Positions 35,706-46,802 of a stretch of 64,000 bases of DNA are shown in pieces. This DNA is from Coptis chinensis (lineage: Eukaryota; Streptophyta; Magnoliopsida; Ranunculales; Ranunculaceae). The DNA is taken from NCBI GenBank assembly GCA_015680905.1, contig CM027378.1, positions 15,621,001-15,685,000 on the forward strand, in the 5' to 3' direction. The stretch's first letter is position 1. Every line of letters begins with the position of its first letter. Both the position numbers and the translations under genes were made by a program. The notes under the pieces were generated by a model. The model was not told the origin of the DNA. It made no database searches and saw only the letters and a program-made list of their open reading frames with translations.

Positions 35706-37840
35706 TAGAATTCGCTTTGGCAAATGCAAGGTCTAATCCATCTCCTGCACCAAAAGTTGAAACCCCAACCACGACTCCAACCCCAAAGGTTTATTCACCA
35801 ACCATGACTCTAGCTCCAAAGGTTGATTCATAACCAACCACAACTCCAATTCCTACAGGAGGATGTTCGCTAGTAATGCGAAGACCGATAGTAAATCGGT
35901 GAGTTTTTAGGGTCATTTTAAGTAGCAGTATGCTATCTACTTGGGATAATATATAATGCATCCTCTTACAAGGACACAAGGTTGCTATTGGATCCTCAAA
36001 GTGTATTCACATAGATATTACCAAACCTAACAATGTGTGCTAAATCCCATCACACATCGTTATCTGAAAACTTTCCACGTTAATAAAGTTTAATCATGAC
36101 GTGTTTAACGGCAAGACATACATACAATTCAAAACTTCAATCACTAAAACACAAGCTATATTAATTTCATTTGCAGGCGTACGTTTCAAGCTGCCTGGAC
36201 TGACGCATGCAAACATGTTGGGGATTTCACCTTTATTGTTCCTAGAGTGGGGGGGAGCTTGAAACAAGTATCCAAATGTTGAAATCATAGGAACATTGAA
36301 GGCTCCTCCATATCTGAGTGCCTTCAAGGAGCCAATTTGGCTTGAATTTAGAGACTTGTCTTCTATTAATATCACTGGACCTGGTACTGGAATGTTGGAT
36401 GGGATATGGCCAGGGAGAAGCTGGGAGAAGCTTCCTATGCGCGTGATGGTTGTCGTAATTCTGGAGGACATTGCAAAAATTACCCTATTGTAATTAAGTG
36501 CCATTCGTATCTGTCATCATTACACTGAAACCTCAGGATTGTTGGAACACTCATTCCATAATATCTTACCACACTCAATGACAGCTGATTTTCATCATCA
36601 AATAATAATAGACAAACGTGGTAAAATGATAAAGTGACAAATTACTGTGCAATGATTATCCGTGAAATGACATAAAATAAAAGTAAATATAAAAAATATT
36701 AAAAGATCGTATATCAAAGAAATAGTACTCCGCAGAATGGTGTGGTACTCCCCACTTTTAGTTATATTGTTATGCTAATATCATCTTTATATACTAATTT
36801 TAAACTTATTTAATCTAAGAAACTTTGCTTATTAACCATATGTGATTTGCGGTCTCTGAAAATCGTTAATGCTTCAGGAGGCACGATCAACAATATTGCA
36901 TTAGTAAATAGTAAGGGGTTCCATATGAGCTTATTATTGAGTAGCGACATCCTTCTCCAAGATATGAACATCACTGCCCCAAATAAAAATCTAAATACTC
37001 ATGGCATTCACAGAAGCCAGTCTACAAAAATCAATATAACTTCTTCAACAATTGGTGTTGGTGATGATTGCATCTCCATTGGACCAAGTAGCAACAATAT
37101 TTCTATATCCAAAATAACTTGTGGACTAGGACATGGTATCAGGTAATGTTCATATACGACTTATTCAAAAATAATCACATAACTGCATTTGCTAAAATAC
37201 TATGAAGATTTTAAATAGAAAATATTTATATTTGGTACAATTACAGTGTAGGAAGTTTGGGCAAGTATCCAAGTGAGCAGGACGTCAATGGGGTTTATGT
37301 AAAGAATTGTACGTTAATAGGCATTGATAATGGTGTTAGAGTCAAGAGTTGGCCGGGATCACCCCCTAGCAAGGCTAGTAATCTCAAGTTTGAAGACATC
37401 ATCATGACCAACGTCAAAAATCCTATTATCATTGATCAAGAGTATTGCCCAGGGAAGGGTTGTGAAATTAAGGTAAATCTTCTTTAATTAATTTGCATAT
37501 ATATATAATCTATTTGGATGTCTAATTTATGAAAAAATGGAGTTATAATTGCCACATATAATTACTTTTTTCTCATTTACAGCCCTCACAAGTAAAGATA
37601 AGTGATGTTCTTTTCAAGAATATCAAAGGCTCTGCAACTACAAAGTCCAAAGTAACTTTGGTGTGCAAGTCAAGTATGTCGTGTGAGAACGTAGTACTTA
37701 CCAACATCGATCTTAAGTATATTTTGAATTGCCTGATGGTCCTGAAACTTCAAGTTGTACCAACGTGAAAGGAATCTCTATTACTAGCATGAAAAATCCA
37801 TGCCACAACCTTTCTTATAAACAATCCCCTCAATGATGTT
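35697..37840 (+). pseudogene. Polygalacturonase (GH28) pseudogene
   Basis: Pieces in order: end of a signal peptide and Pro/Thr-rich N-terminus (LANARSNPSPAPK, 35711 on) with a stop near 35830; a second exon about 36180-36510 (FQAAWTDACKHVG, KYPNVEIIGTLKAPP in shifted frames, CRNSGGHCKNYP); exon 36850-37142 (LKIVNASGGTINNIAL, NTHGI, GVGDDCISIGPSS, CGLGHGI); exon 37245-37471 (GSLGKYPSEQDVNGVYVKNC, RVKSWPG); exon 37583-37830 (QVKISDVLFKNIKGSAT), ending in a frameshift. Of the GH28 signatures, GDDC, GHG and RVK remain, but the NTDG aspartate is His. Stops, shifts and the active-site change mark it as dead. It is a paralogue of the gene at 63858. Confidence 0.9.
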
Positions 37841-38683
37841 GTGAAATTATTATAAATAGTATCAAGAGTGCTGTCCTTTTTTCTCCCGGACTGTAGCTCT
37901 ATGAACACGTACCATTGTCTTACAATTAAGAACACCTTCAGTCCAACTCAAGAAGAAAAAAGTTGTTCCATTGAGCGTTTGCTAATACAAATACTTAGAC
38001 ATGGTGGTCATCATGATAGTAACCACGTCACATGTATTCCAATAGAATATTATTATAAGTAAATTAAAGTTATATCTTTTATTTCAATTTCTATCATTTT
38101 TCTTTTAACTTTCGTATCGCTCTAATAATAATAATAATAATGTATGAGGATGCTTGAACAACTCAAAAGGGACTTAATTATATGTATCCATCCTAAAAAA
38201 AGGTCAGGCAAGACTATAGCCATGACACTTGTGCAACATAATATTGGAAATCAACATCACAAGTGAAAGGACTATAAATCTGAGACCAACCTGACCTAGG
38301 GTTTCCATATTGACAACCATCAAAAGTTGCACAATTTGCCCCTCTAATAAAAAGTCACTTGAATTACTGTTTAGGTGTCTGTGATGGCCGGTGGAACAAT
38401 AAGCTCCTTATTGTCTACATAATTTTCATGTCTCGGGTAGTCGGGTGTCTTCACGAGTTGGCATATAGTGGCTCTCGAGAATGTAGATCAAGCACTTGGA
38501 TATCATGTAGGATTGTTGAACTGCTGATAGCATATCTTACCTATATCAATATTTCTTCTCCCAATATGCCCACAGTGAGCCACATCAGCTATTTTTTTTA
38601 AAAAGCACCTACTTGAAAATTAATTAATTGTTTGATTACTAAGTTAAACTTATTGGTGTGTTTAGGGGCAATTTATAATAAAA

Positions 38684-38819
38684 ACATTTTTGTCTTTTTT
38701 CACATATTTTGGAAAAAGAGAAACAAAATACACGCTCAATTTCCATAGTTCGCTACAACTAAAAAAATCAGAAACCCAATCTATATTTTGTTCTTCGTAA
38801 GGAAAAACCCCAAACCCCA
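38684..38819 (-). repeat. Right arm of the inverted repeat flanking the polygalacturonase pseudogene
   Basis: Reverse-complement partner of 35372-35506, with shared blocks ATATAGATTGGGTTTC and GGGGTTTTTCC. Just right of it, 38879-38910 holds a small perfect hairpin (AATATGTTT and AAACATATT). The remaining sequence between 37841 and 39168 holds no recognisable gene. Confidence 0.75.
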
Positions 38820-39168
38820 AATCATTTCAAAGCCTCAAACTCGAAGAAGAAAAAAACTACAAAACAATACTTGAGCAACAATATGTTTAGAAAGAAAACA
38901 TATTGCTTAAAGTTGGAATCTTCCTAAAAAAGAAAAAAAAAATTAATACTTCAAACAACTTCAATTTGACATTGTTCAGCAGCAAGTATCTTCTCTTGTG
39001 TTTATGTTGAATATTTTTAATATTCTTCTAACTTGATATTTTTTTTTACCGTTGACGACTGCATCAAAATCAATACACTCGATATTCTTCTTCAATCTAC
39101 CAATTTCGAGGTTTTTTTAAAAGGAATTTTAGTAAATAAATGATTGATTTGTTGGTTTGAGTGAAAGA

Positions 39169-40801
39169 ATGCGTGTTGGATTCACTGGGGCACCAGTCTG
39201 CGATCAAGCAAACATATATAATAGGATGGAGAAAACTCACGGTTCCCGACCTTCACCATTCTCAGTTTTGCTTGACGAGGTAATTCCATTTATTAGTGCC
39301 ATTAATATTCTTATACAAGAGTAACTTATTTTAGTAGTTTCAATAAAGTAGGTGCACTCTTCCACCAAAGATACATATATATGTTACTGGTGGCAATCTG
39401 TTGTAGATATTGATGATGAAATCACAAGGATTTTAAATTGATTTCTAAAGTTAATTAAGAAGTTTAAATTCATAAAACGTACTGAGCAGAGAACAAAGCT
39501 TGACATCAATGTCAAAGATAGTTGTAATTAACTATCTGTATGATCTAGGAGATGCAAGTTCTACAAATTTTAAAGAGGATATATAACGCAACCGGCTATC
39601 ATAATATTTAAAAGTTAATTTAGCAAAATTTAAGAATACTGATTGTGTGTGCAATTTTGTCTCTATATCTTTGTATAAGATTCGAGTTGGGCAATTGAAG
39701 AATTAGTTGACGATAATTCCCTGCTCAATCAATGTTTTGATTTCCCAAATTAATATTTGATTTTCTTTTTCACTATGGTTTCTTACGTTGCGAAAAATTT
39801 AAATTACTCCTTATATATGATAGGATGGAAAGTTTTTTGTGTCTACAATACTCAATAGAATGCTCTTAAACCATAAAGTGTTGTAGCTATTGAGTGATTT
39901 TTTGCTCCCAGCGTTGGTTCCTCCAAGCGCTCCAAGGGATATATCAGCCATACACGTTTCATTTTTTCCATCCAAAAAAAGATGTTACAGCTGTATAAAA
40001 TCTTCAAAATTTTGGATTTTACTTGTTTGTCCCTCATAATTAAAAAGGAAATAAAAAGGAAAAATATAAAGAAAAAAAGAAAGTGGAATAAACCAACGTG
40101 TGTTCCTTCTTATACGGCAGTTTCTTCAACTTCTTACTGCAAAAACCAGTTACTCTTTTCAATTAATTAACAACCACACTTATCTAGTGACTAGATGCGT
40201 AGGTTCCCTAATCCACAATTATCCAACAGTAACAAAGATCTGATGTTGTTAGGCACCTCATTCAATGCTTGAAAATCACCAGACCTTTGATTCATACTAG
40301 CTAATTTATTTCCTTTGTTATTGAAGCTGGTCAAATGAAGCCAAACATGATATAGTACTTGAGGATAAGATTTCAGTAAGTTTCCTTGTCTTCATCCTTG
40401 AGCCACGTAGGTTAAAGCGAAAAAAGAAAAAATATAGTCAATATACTGAAACTACAGTATACCTAAACGTGCTAACCGCAGTTGTTGGTCCTCTGGGTGT
40501 GAGTAGAAGATTACAATTTTGTTTATAATTTTGCATACTGTTTCTAATTGTGCTAGTGATGGTGGTTGAGGACTTGGGGTCCATGGGTCTAATGAGTTAG
40601 CATATTTGATATGATATTTAGTTTTTATGGGAGTTGATCATCTTCTCAGATATTATTTTTCTATATTAATTACCCTGGGCTTTGTTTTTTCCGTCAATTT
40701 GTTGCTTTATCTATTTCTTTTTTGAATGACGACAGGGTGATGCTGACAGTGCACTTGATCGACTTTGGCAGAAGAAGAAGGTCGAAGTTCAGCAGCAGTA
40801 G
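39169..40801 (+). pseudogene. Two exons of an unidentified small gene straddling the left MULE end
   Basis: Exon-like block 1 is 39169-39279 (MRVGFTGAPVCDQANIY to SPFSVLLDE, before GTAATT). Block 2 is 40736-40801 (after ACAG: GDADSALDRLWQKKKVEV then QQQ and TAG). The junction is phase 0 and gives an uninterrupted peptide of 58 residues. I do not recognise the family. Block 1 is outside the Mutator-like element and block 2 is inside it, so the combination may be chance, or block 2 may be a captured exon. No upstream exon was found. A 3'-UTR-like AT-rich stretch follows the stop. Confidence 0.45.
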
Positions 40802-41860
40802 AGATGCTGTTTAGCATTTGAAGGTCTTCTGTAGGGAGAGTAATTTAGAACTTAGAACCCTTTTGGTATTATTTTTGGTGAACCTAATAGTTTTTAATCG
40901 ATGTTTGTCTTAACACTTGGGATACCTGAATCTACATGTTAGAATGAACTAATGAAGTGTGTCAACTGCTTTCTACTTCTGCAATGTTAACCAGCTTTAC
41001 TTAATTTCCATCCTCATTGGGCGACATCTGAGTCTAAATTATTATTTGATGACTTAAAGAGATATTTAGATACTTGTCTGTATGCCCTATGTAGGATTGT
41101 ATTTGTGTATATATATTTCAAGATGATACCTGCGCTTGTAGATGCTACTGTAAGTTGTACCGTAGTTGTGAAATAATTCCTACACTGTCGTCACTCACAA
41201 CACTCTGTTTGGTTAAGGCAGTTGGCACATTGGGGTGGGAGAGGATTTTTCTTCATCCTCCAAAAAATCAAATACTGATTTTGAGGAAATGAAGTGGTAG
41301 GTTTATCAGCTTCAGAGAGATTTATGATCCACTGCCTGCAGTGTTGATTCAGTTGAAAAAGAAGAGCGACTGAATGAGAGTTTTTAACGTAATTATGGCG
41401 GGGGTGTAGCCCTCTCTTTGGATCCAAGGTCCAGAAGTCCAAGTTTGCAGTCAGCTAGTTACCATGGCCATAGGAATAGATAGGCAGGGAGTTGTCAACT
41501 TCTATGCATTATGTTTTTGATCATGCACATCAAGAAACATGTTCTCTGGTAATGTCTGTTTGACTAATTCCTCAGACACCAAAATTGAGAGGAAATGGTA
41601 AAGCCATACCGAATAGATAGAATGCTGCACTTGAAATCCCAAATACTGAAGCAACCCCTCTTCTTTGAATCTGTCTTTGAATTGTAATAATTTAAGAACA
41701 CAAGTTAGAGTGAAAACACTCCCTTTACATGTTCACTGAATTTTATACAAACGACAAATAAAAACAAAATGTATGTAAGTTTTCTCATTTAACTACAAAT
41801 CAAGACTTCCTACATAAATCAAATATAAAAACAAGTACTATTTTATTTTTCTTTTTCCAA
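40802..41860. other. Non-coding left interior of the MULE
   Basis: It follows the stop codon of the captured 3' exon and may be its 3' UTR at first. After that I see no supported coding region. A short minus-strand open frame near 41191-41442 has no recognisable domain. Confidence 0.4.
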
Positions 41861-42622
41861 CAATGATGCACTACTCTAGATAAACGTCTTTGTAGCTTTT
41901 GCATATTGGTCGGAACCGATCCATCCCACTGCCCAATTTTTCTTGCGTAATGATTTCCACATTGCCGCTTCGGCAATCTAACAAGCTGCCAACCTCGCCA
42001 AACCGGAGGTAGAGGAGCAATATCTTTTAGCACAACCGGCACAAAATGTGTTCCTTTGTTTATGTGGCAAATGACGATTATCCAAAACAATTCTTACGGA
42101 CTGTCCTCGGTGGGAAGTACGTAACACATAATTTTGGTGGTGCTATAGTGACAAAAGCAACATTAAAAGCACTTGCGACTAAGGAACCCATGTCCGGTAG
42201 ATCAAGCCATTCTTTTTCATTCATTGTAAAAGACTTGGTACACTCTAAGTTTCTTTTGTGGTTTTCAAACACGCCATGACCGCACAACTTTGAATAGTAA
42301 TCCGCATATTGCATCAGCTCTTTCAACATAAGCCCCTTATGGTCTTCCATGCTAAATCATCTCATATCCTAACAAAGTAGCTATGGATCTATAACCACAA
42401 TGCCCATCCGAGTTACCTGCGCCCAATGACTCAATCATATCACAAATCAAAGGATTAAAGTCACCCAAAACATTTTCCCACTTATGCTTGAGGTCTTCAT
42501 TTTTAGAATTATTTCCGCCTAGTATTTTTTTTTTTTCTACTTCTCTTCACCTTAATTTTTTTTGTTGCTTCCCTTTCCATGTCGTCATTTTTGCTGAAAT
42601 CAAGCCTTCTACGTGGTAATCC
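41861..42622 (-). pseudogene. OTU-cysteine-protease-like exon in the MULE
   Basis: On the minus strand an exon begins after TTATGCAG at 42622 with LPRRRLDFSKND, runs through a Lys-rich stretch with a shift in an A-run near 42540, and then reads WENVLGDFNPLICDMIESLG, DGHCGYRSIATLLGYEM (the OTU Cys box, usually DGNCxFR), a stop near 42358, CGHGVFENHKRNLE, WLDLPDMGSLVASAFNV and HFVPVVLKDIAPLPPV, where the His would be the catalytic one. This order matches the OTU-like proteins linked to plant FAR1-type transposons. At least two shifts and a stop disable it. An 87-bp exon upstream (43021-42935, GISALENGVGSVNRFATT) has clean splice sites but no recognised homology. Confidence 0.65.
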
Positions 42623-43872
42623 CTGCATAAAGTGTACATTTTGTTTATAATTATTATGATTCTATGATATGATAAACTTGTGACCGAAAAAATTGAAGTA
42701 TCTAAAGCTGTAGTACTAGTTTTTGACATACTAATAGCATGACTCTAACTAGATTATAGTTATTTTAGATGGTACCTGTCTAAACTCAAATATCATTGAT
42801 CATGGAATTAAAGTCGCTTTGATTGTGGTTGTCCTCCATGGTTCATGGAAACCTGCTTTGTGCCATTCAAACTTTAGTATAATTTCATTTGGTACAAAAA
42901 AGAGTGTATAAATTAAGTTATGGAATTGAATCACCTGTTGCAATAGTTGTTGAAAACTGAATGTAGAAGTAGTTGCAAAGCGATTTACAGAGCCGACTCC
43001 ATTTTCTAGAGCACTAATTCCCTATCACAATTCACAAATACGCTTTAGCAAGACAAATAAGAATGTACACATAACCACTTTGTAAATGAAAATTGATCGC
43101 TTGCATTATCTACGTGAAAGAAAACCAAGCAGTGCATGGCTATTTAGTTTAACATCACAAGTCAGACTGTCAGAGTCCATAGAATAAAAGAGATTTTTTT
43201 TTTTTGTAAAAACACATGGGTTACTACTTACTATCACAATGCAGCACATAAACTATTTGTACTATGCTCTATACTTTCTAAACCCATAAAAACACCTCCT
43301 GATCACAGTTCCTGTACCTACTTTCATACAGTTTCTTCTTTACATCTGTTTAAATTGCACTCGATGACAAATCAAACTCTAGCAAACACAAAAATACGGT
43401 AACATGTGTGTATTCATTTGGTAAATGTTGTGATGTTTTGATATCAAGTTGTATTTGCTGTTCAAACAATGACTCCGTGGTTGTTTCCATATACAAAACT
43501 ATTTGAATTACTGGTTATAGCCTTTTGTGCCATGATCAGGATGACCAAGGAACTGATCACGGTGAAGTGTTTCACTGTTTGAAAGGGTAATTTATGGATG
43601 TTATATCAGTGTTCATATTTTATCTTTTTTACTTTCTGACTAAAAGAACCACAATAAGATCCAATCAAGGCATAAAACGTCATACGGAAAACCAAGTAGA
43701 TTAATTCATAGAGAACCAACAAAAAAAACAAAGCTACTGATTTCTTTTGTAAAAGAGAATGTTAATTCAAACTAAACTTCACAAGTAAACCCACCAGCAA
43801 ACAATAAAATGACAAACCAAATGACATGATGACTTTCAGACAAATAAACCATTTAACTTCTCAAATACTCAC

Positions 43873-44138
43873 CTGGCTCAACGATGCCACAGGAGGTAAA
43901 GGGCCGGGGGCAGTGTTGCGCCCTGTAGGCAATGTCGAGGCTGACCTCTGAGCGGGGATACTAAGCTGTTCATATAGAGCCATTTTGTTCCTTGGAGGTG
44001 CCCTTGGTCCTCCTTTCTCTGTATCATTAACATGAAGCCTAGGAAACCATACTTGAGTGGATTGAAGAGCAACTTCTTCAGCAGTGTTAAAATGTCTATT
44101 TTCCTCGTCACTTGTAGCTTGAACAGTATTCTTGTCAC
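43873..44138 (-). pseudogene. ELF3-like: ELF3-like N-terminal exon captured in the MULE
   Basis: The minus-strand exon from 44138 (after AACAAG) to 43873 (before GTGAGT) is open throughout. From 44046 it reads [20 protein letters not shown], then [14 protein letters not shown] and a Ser/Pro-rich end closing in SLSQ at the donor. This is the conserved N-terminal block of EARLY FLOWERING 3, an evening-complex clock protein, and the donor falls where ELF3 exon 1 normally ends. The first ELF3 residues are absent: the usual MFPRLHV is VWFPRLHV here, preceded by transposase-side sequence ([16 protein letters not shown]). No other ELF3 exon was recognised, so it is a fragment. Confidence 0.85.
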
Positions 44139-44235
44139 CTTGTTGTCATAAAATAAAGAGATGATAAGGCCACTAAATTGTTAATTAATTAAAATATCAC
44201 ATCATTAACCAAATGTAAATAATATTAAGACAAAC

Positions 44236-46385
44236 CTTTCCCGGTTCTTTTACTCTTCTTCGATTTCGTTTCCAACACGCCTTTAATTCGAGCCTTGGGA
44301 CCAAAACGTTTCTTGCGTACTGGATTCCTTAAGGGTGGAATGTCACCTGATTGGCTTCTAGTAAAGTTTTCCTCAATCTGCTTTGCAACATTATGTGAGC
44401 TTCCATGTGTATCTCCTTCACTGTCAGAAAAGAACTCTAGTGTTGAAATTGTGCGAAGCATTTCAAATATTGCAAACCCCTTCTTCTCTTTGACCTTGCT
44501 CCTTGTCCAACCAGTGTTTGTGCACAATGGGATATTTCACTAAACCGTAGTGAGAATTCGGGATCTAAGTCATCTCGAATCACTTCCCCGTTAGAGTCAT
44601 ACACAATATTGGTTGCAGCTTCCATTGTCCATCTCTTTAAATAATATACTGAAGGGAGACTAGACACCTCTAACTCAAGGAATAATTTCAGTATGTGTTT
44701 ACACAAAATCCCCTGAAATTCAAACTTTTTGCAACTGCAGCTCACTAGTTGTGTAGAATCCGTGTAAGTAACTGTCCGCTTCCTAGTATTTGCTTTTCCA
44801 ACCAACCTTACTGAGTAAGATCTTGTCTCACCATCAACACCAAGTAGTTCTAACTTTAAAGCTAGACTTTTGATGCATTGCTCCTGAAAGATCTTAAATA
44901 TATTTCTTGTGTACTTCTCCGATGCTTCACGCTCAACCACCCAAAGAGTAGACAAAGTAGGTTTTGTTTTCTTGTTATTAGTATCAGCTAACCTTTCTTT
45001 CAAACGTCTCCTATTCAAAGCCTTGTCAAACTGACTTACAAATTCTCGAAGAATAAGATTTCCCGAGAAAAATTTCTTCAAAAATTTGTTAATGCTCTCA
45101 CTTCTCTGCGTAGTTGTCATACCAGCACAAAAATGCTCGTGACCATAAACTTGTGCCCATTTAGTCTTCGTCTTATACAAATTCTTCAGCCATTCATTTG
45201 CTTGCACGCCATAGTCAGAAAGTAACTTTTTCCAACTTTCTTCAAATTCATCAACTGTTTCAGGGTTATATATACACCTTCTAAAATCATTTGCAAAAAC
45301 TGTTGGGTATTTTTCGAAGACATACTTTAAGCACTTAGCCGCATTGAGATATATATGCCATAAACAAAATCTATGGTGGGTGTTAGGGAACACTGTGCTA
45401 ATAGCATTGCCAATTGCAGGCGCTTGATCTGTAAAAATGGTTTCTGGGTGCTTTCCTCCCATTGCTTCTAGAAATGTCTTGAACAACCATTCAAAAGATG
45501 GTATTGTTTCATCCGCAAGCAAACCACATCCGAAAAGAACAGTTTGCCCATGATGGTTTACTCCGACCAGTGGTGCACATATCATATTGTAACCATTTGT
45601 CCTAAACGTTGTATCGAAGACATCACATCTCCAAAATTATGGTAGTCCGACCTTGACTTCAAGATCAAGAATGAAAAACTCTACAAAGCCTATTATGCTC
45701 ATCCCTTTTAAGCTTGTAGAAAAAGAACTTATTGGCTTCTTCCTTCTTTGACAAGTAATCTAATAGGCATTGTGCATCACCTTCTTTCACAGACTCAAGA
45801 CGTGTTCTTGAAATAACATTATATAAATCTGATTCTAAAAAATTCAAATATTCCGCCCCACCAGCCTCAGTGCTCAAATAACCCATAATATCGTTGGTTC
45901 CAATTCCTGAGGAGCTCATATTTTGTATGAGGTCTTTTTGTGAAAGATCTATTCTACGGTGAGACCGCAACATGTGTGCATTAGTTGGATCCACAAGAGG
46001 ATGATTGTGCTCTTCCACAAATTCAGTCACAACATACTTCTTATTATCGTTCAATCTTATCATCATCATTGCCTTGCATCCACTCCTCCTTTCATCTCTT
46101 TTTTTAACTGGAGTTGTCTTCTGTTTGTAAAACCCTTCCCAAGAGCAAGTCAAATCTCTTCGCATTATTTCACGAGCCGCATTTTCGATACATCGAAGTT
46201 CTTCCTAACACTAAATCCGGCAGCCTCTTTGCATATCTGTTATAGAAATTATATGCCTCCATATCACTATCCAATAACATCCCAACTACAGGAATTTGAT
46301 TATCTGAATATTTGTTATACTCTCGAAAGTCCACACCCACTTCCTCATTACTTTCTGCATAATCCATAACACCATCATTTTCCAT
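44236..46385 (-). pseudogene. FAR1-like MULE transposase
   Basis: Start chosen at ATG 46385 (MENDGVMDYAESNEE). The order is: FAR1-type DNA-binding region (EAYNFYNRYAKR, then RKNFDVSK in another frame, MRRDLTCSWEGF, EFVEEHNHPLV); MULE DDE domain (VFDTTFRTN near 45610, FTDQAPAIGNAI, HHRFCLWHIYLNAAK, FEESWKKLL); SWIM zinc finger CSCKKFEFQGILCKHIL; and a basic C-terminus (RNPVRKKRFGPKARIKGVLE) ending at a donor at 44236. Frameshifts near 46200, 46165, 45620 and 44440 split it into four frames. The last exon splices through a 97-bp intron (44235-44139, GT-AG) to the ELF3-like exon. Confidence 0.9.
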
Positions 46386-46802
46386 CGAGTATAAGGATAA
46401 ACGAGAGAGCTGAGCAATGTGTGTGTGTATTTTTTTTTTTCTTTTTTTAGAGAGTACGTGAAGAAGACTCAAGAGGTTCGAGGGACGGTTTTTTTTTTTG
46501 TTCCAATTTCCAACTCTTTCTGTTTTCTCCATCGTGTTTTTATGTAAGAAGTTGAAGATCTTTGCCATTATAAGAAGAAACACACGCGTTGGTTTATTCC
46601 ACTTTCCTTTTTTCTTTATATTTTTCCTTTTTATTTCCTTTTTAATTATGAGGGACAAACAAGTAAAATCCAAAATTTTGAAGATTTTATACAGCTGTAA
46701 CATCTTTTTTTGGATGGAAAAAATGAAACGTGTATGGCTGATATATCCCTTGGAGCGCTTGGAGGAACCAACGCTGGGAGCAAAAAATCACTCGTAGCTA
46801 TT

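Larger units (their letters stand above)
39892..46793 (-). mobile_element. Mutator-like element (FAR1-type MULE) with captured gene pieces
   Basis: The ends are GAGTGATTTTTTGCTCCC (39892) and its reverse complement ending at 46793. A perfect 9-bp TSD, GTAGCTATT, lies at 39883-39891 and 46794-46802. The TIRs are nearly identical for about 220 bp (39892 to about 40115 against 46793 to about 46570), sharing GCGTTGGTTCCTCCAAGCGC and AGATGTTACAGCTG. Internal cargo on the minus strand: FAR1-like transposase, ELF3-like exon, a short unknown exon (43021-42935) and an OTU-like exon. On the plus strand near the left end lies the 3' exon of an unknown gene. Well-kept TIRs and TSD beside a broken transposase suggest mobilisation in trans. 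Confidence 0.95.

Noticed and set aside
46170..46703. Transposase start inside the right TIR at 46703
   Set aside because: The upper part of this open frame is translated TIR and is also found, reversed, at the left end. The conserved protein begins at about 46385.
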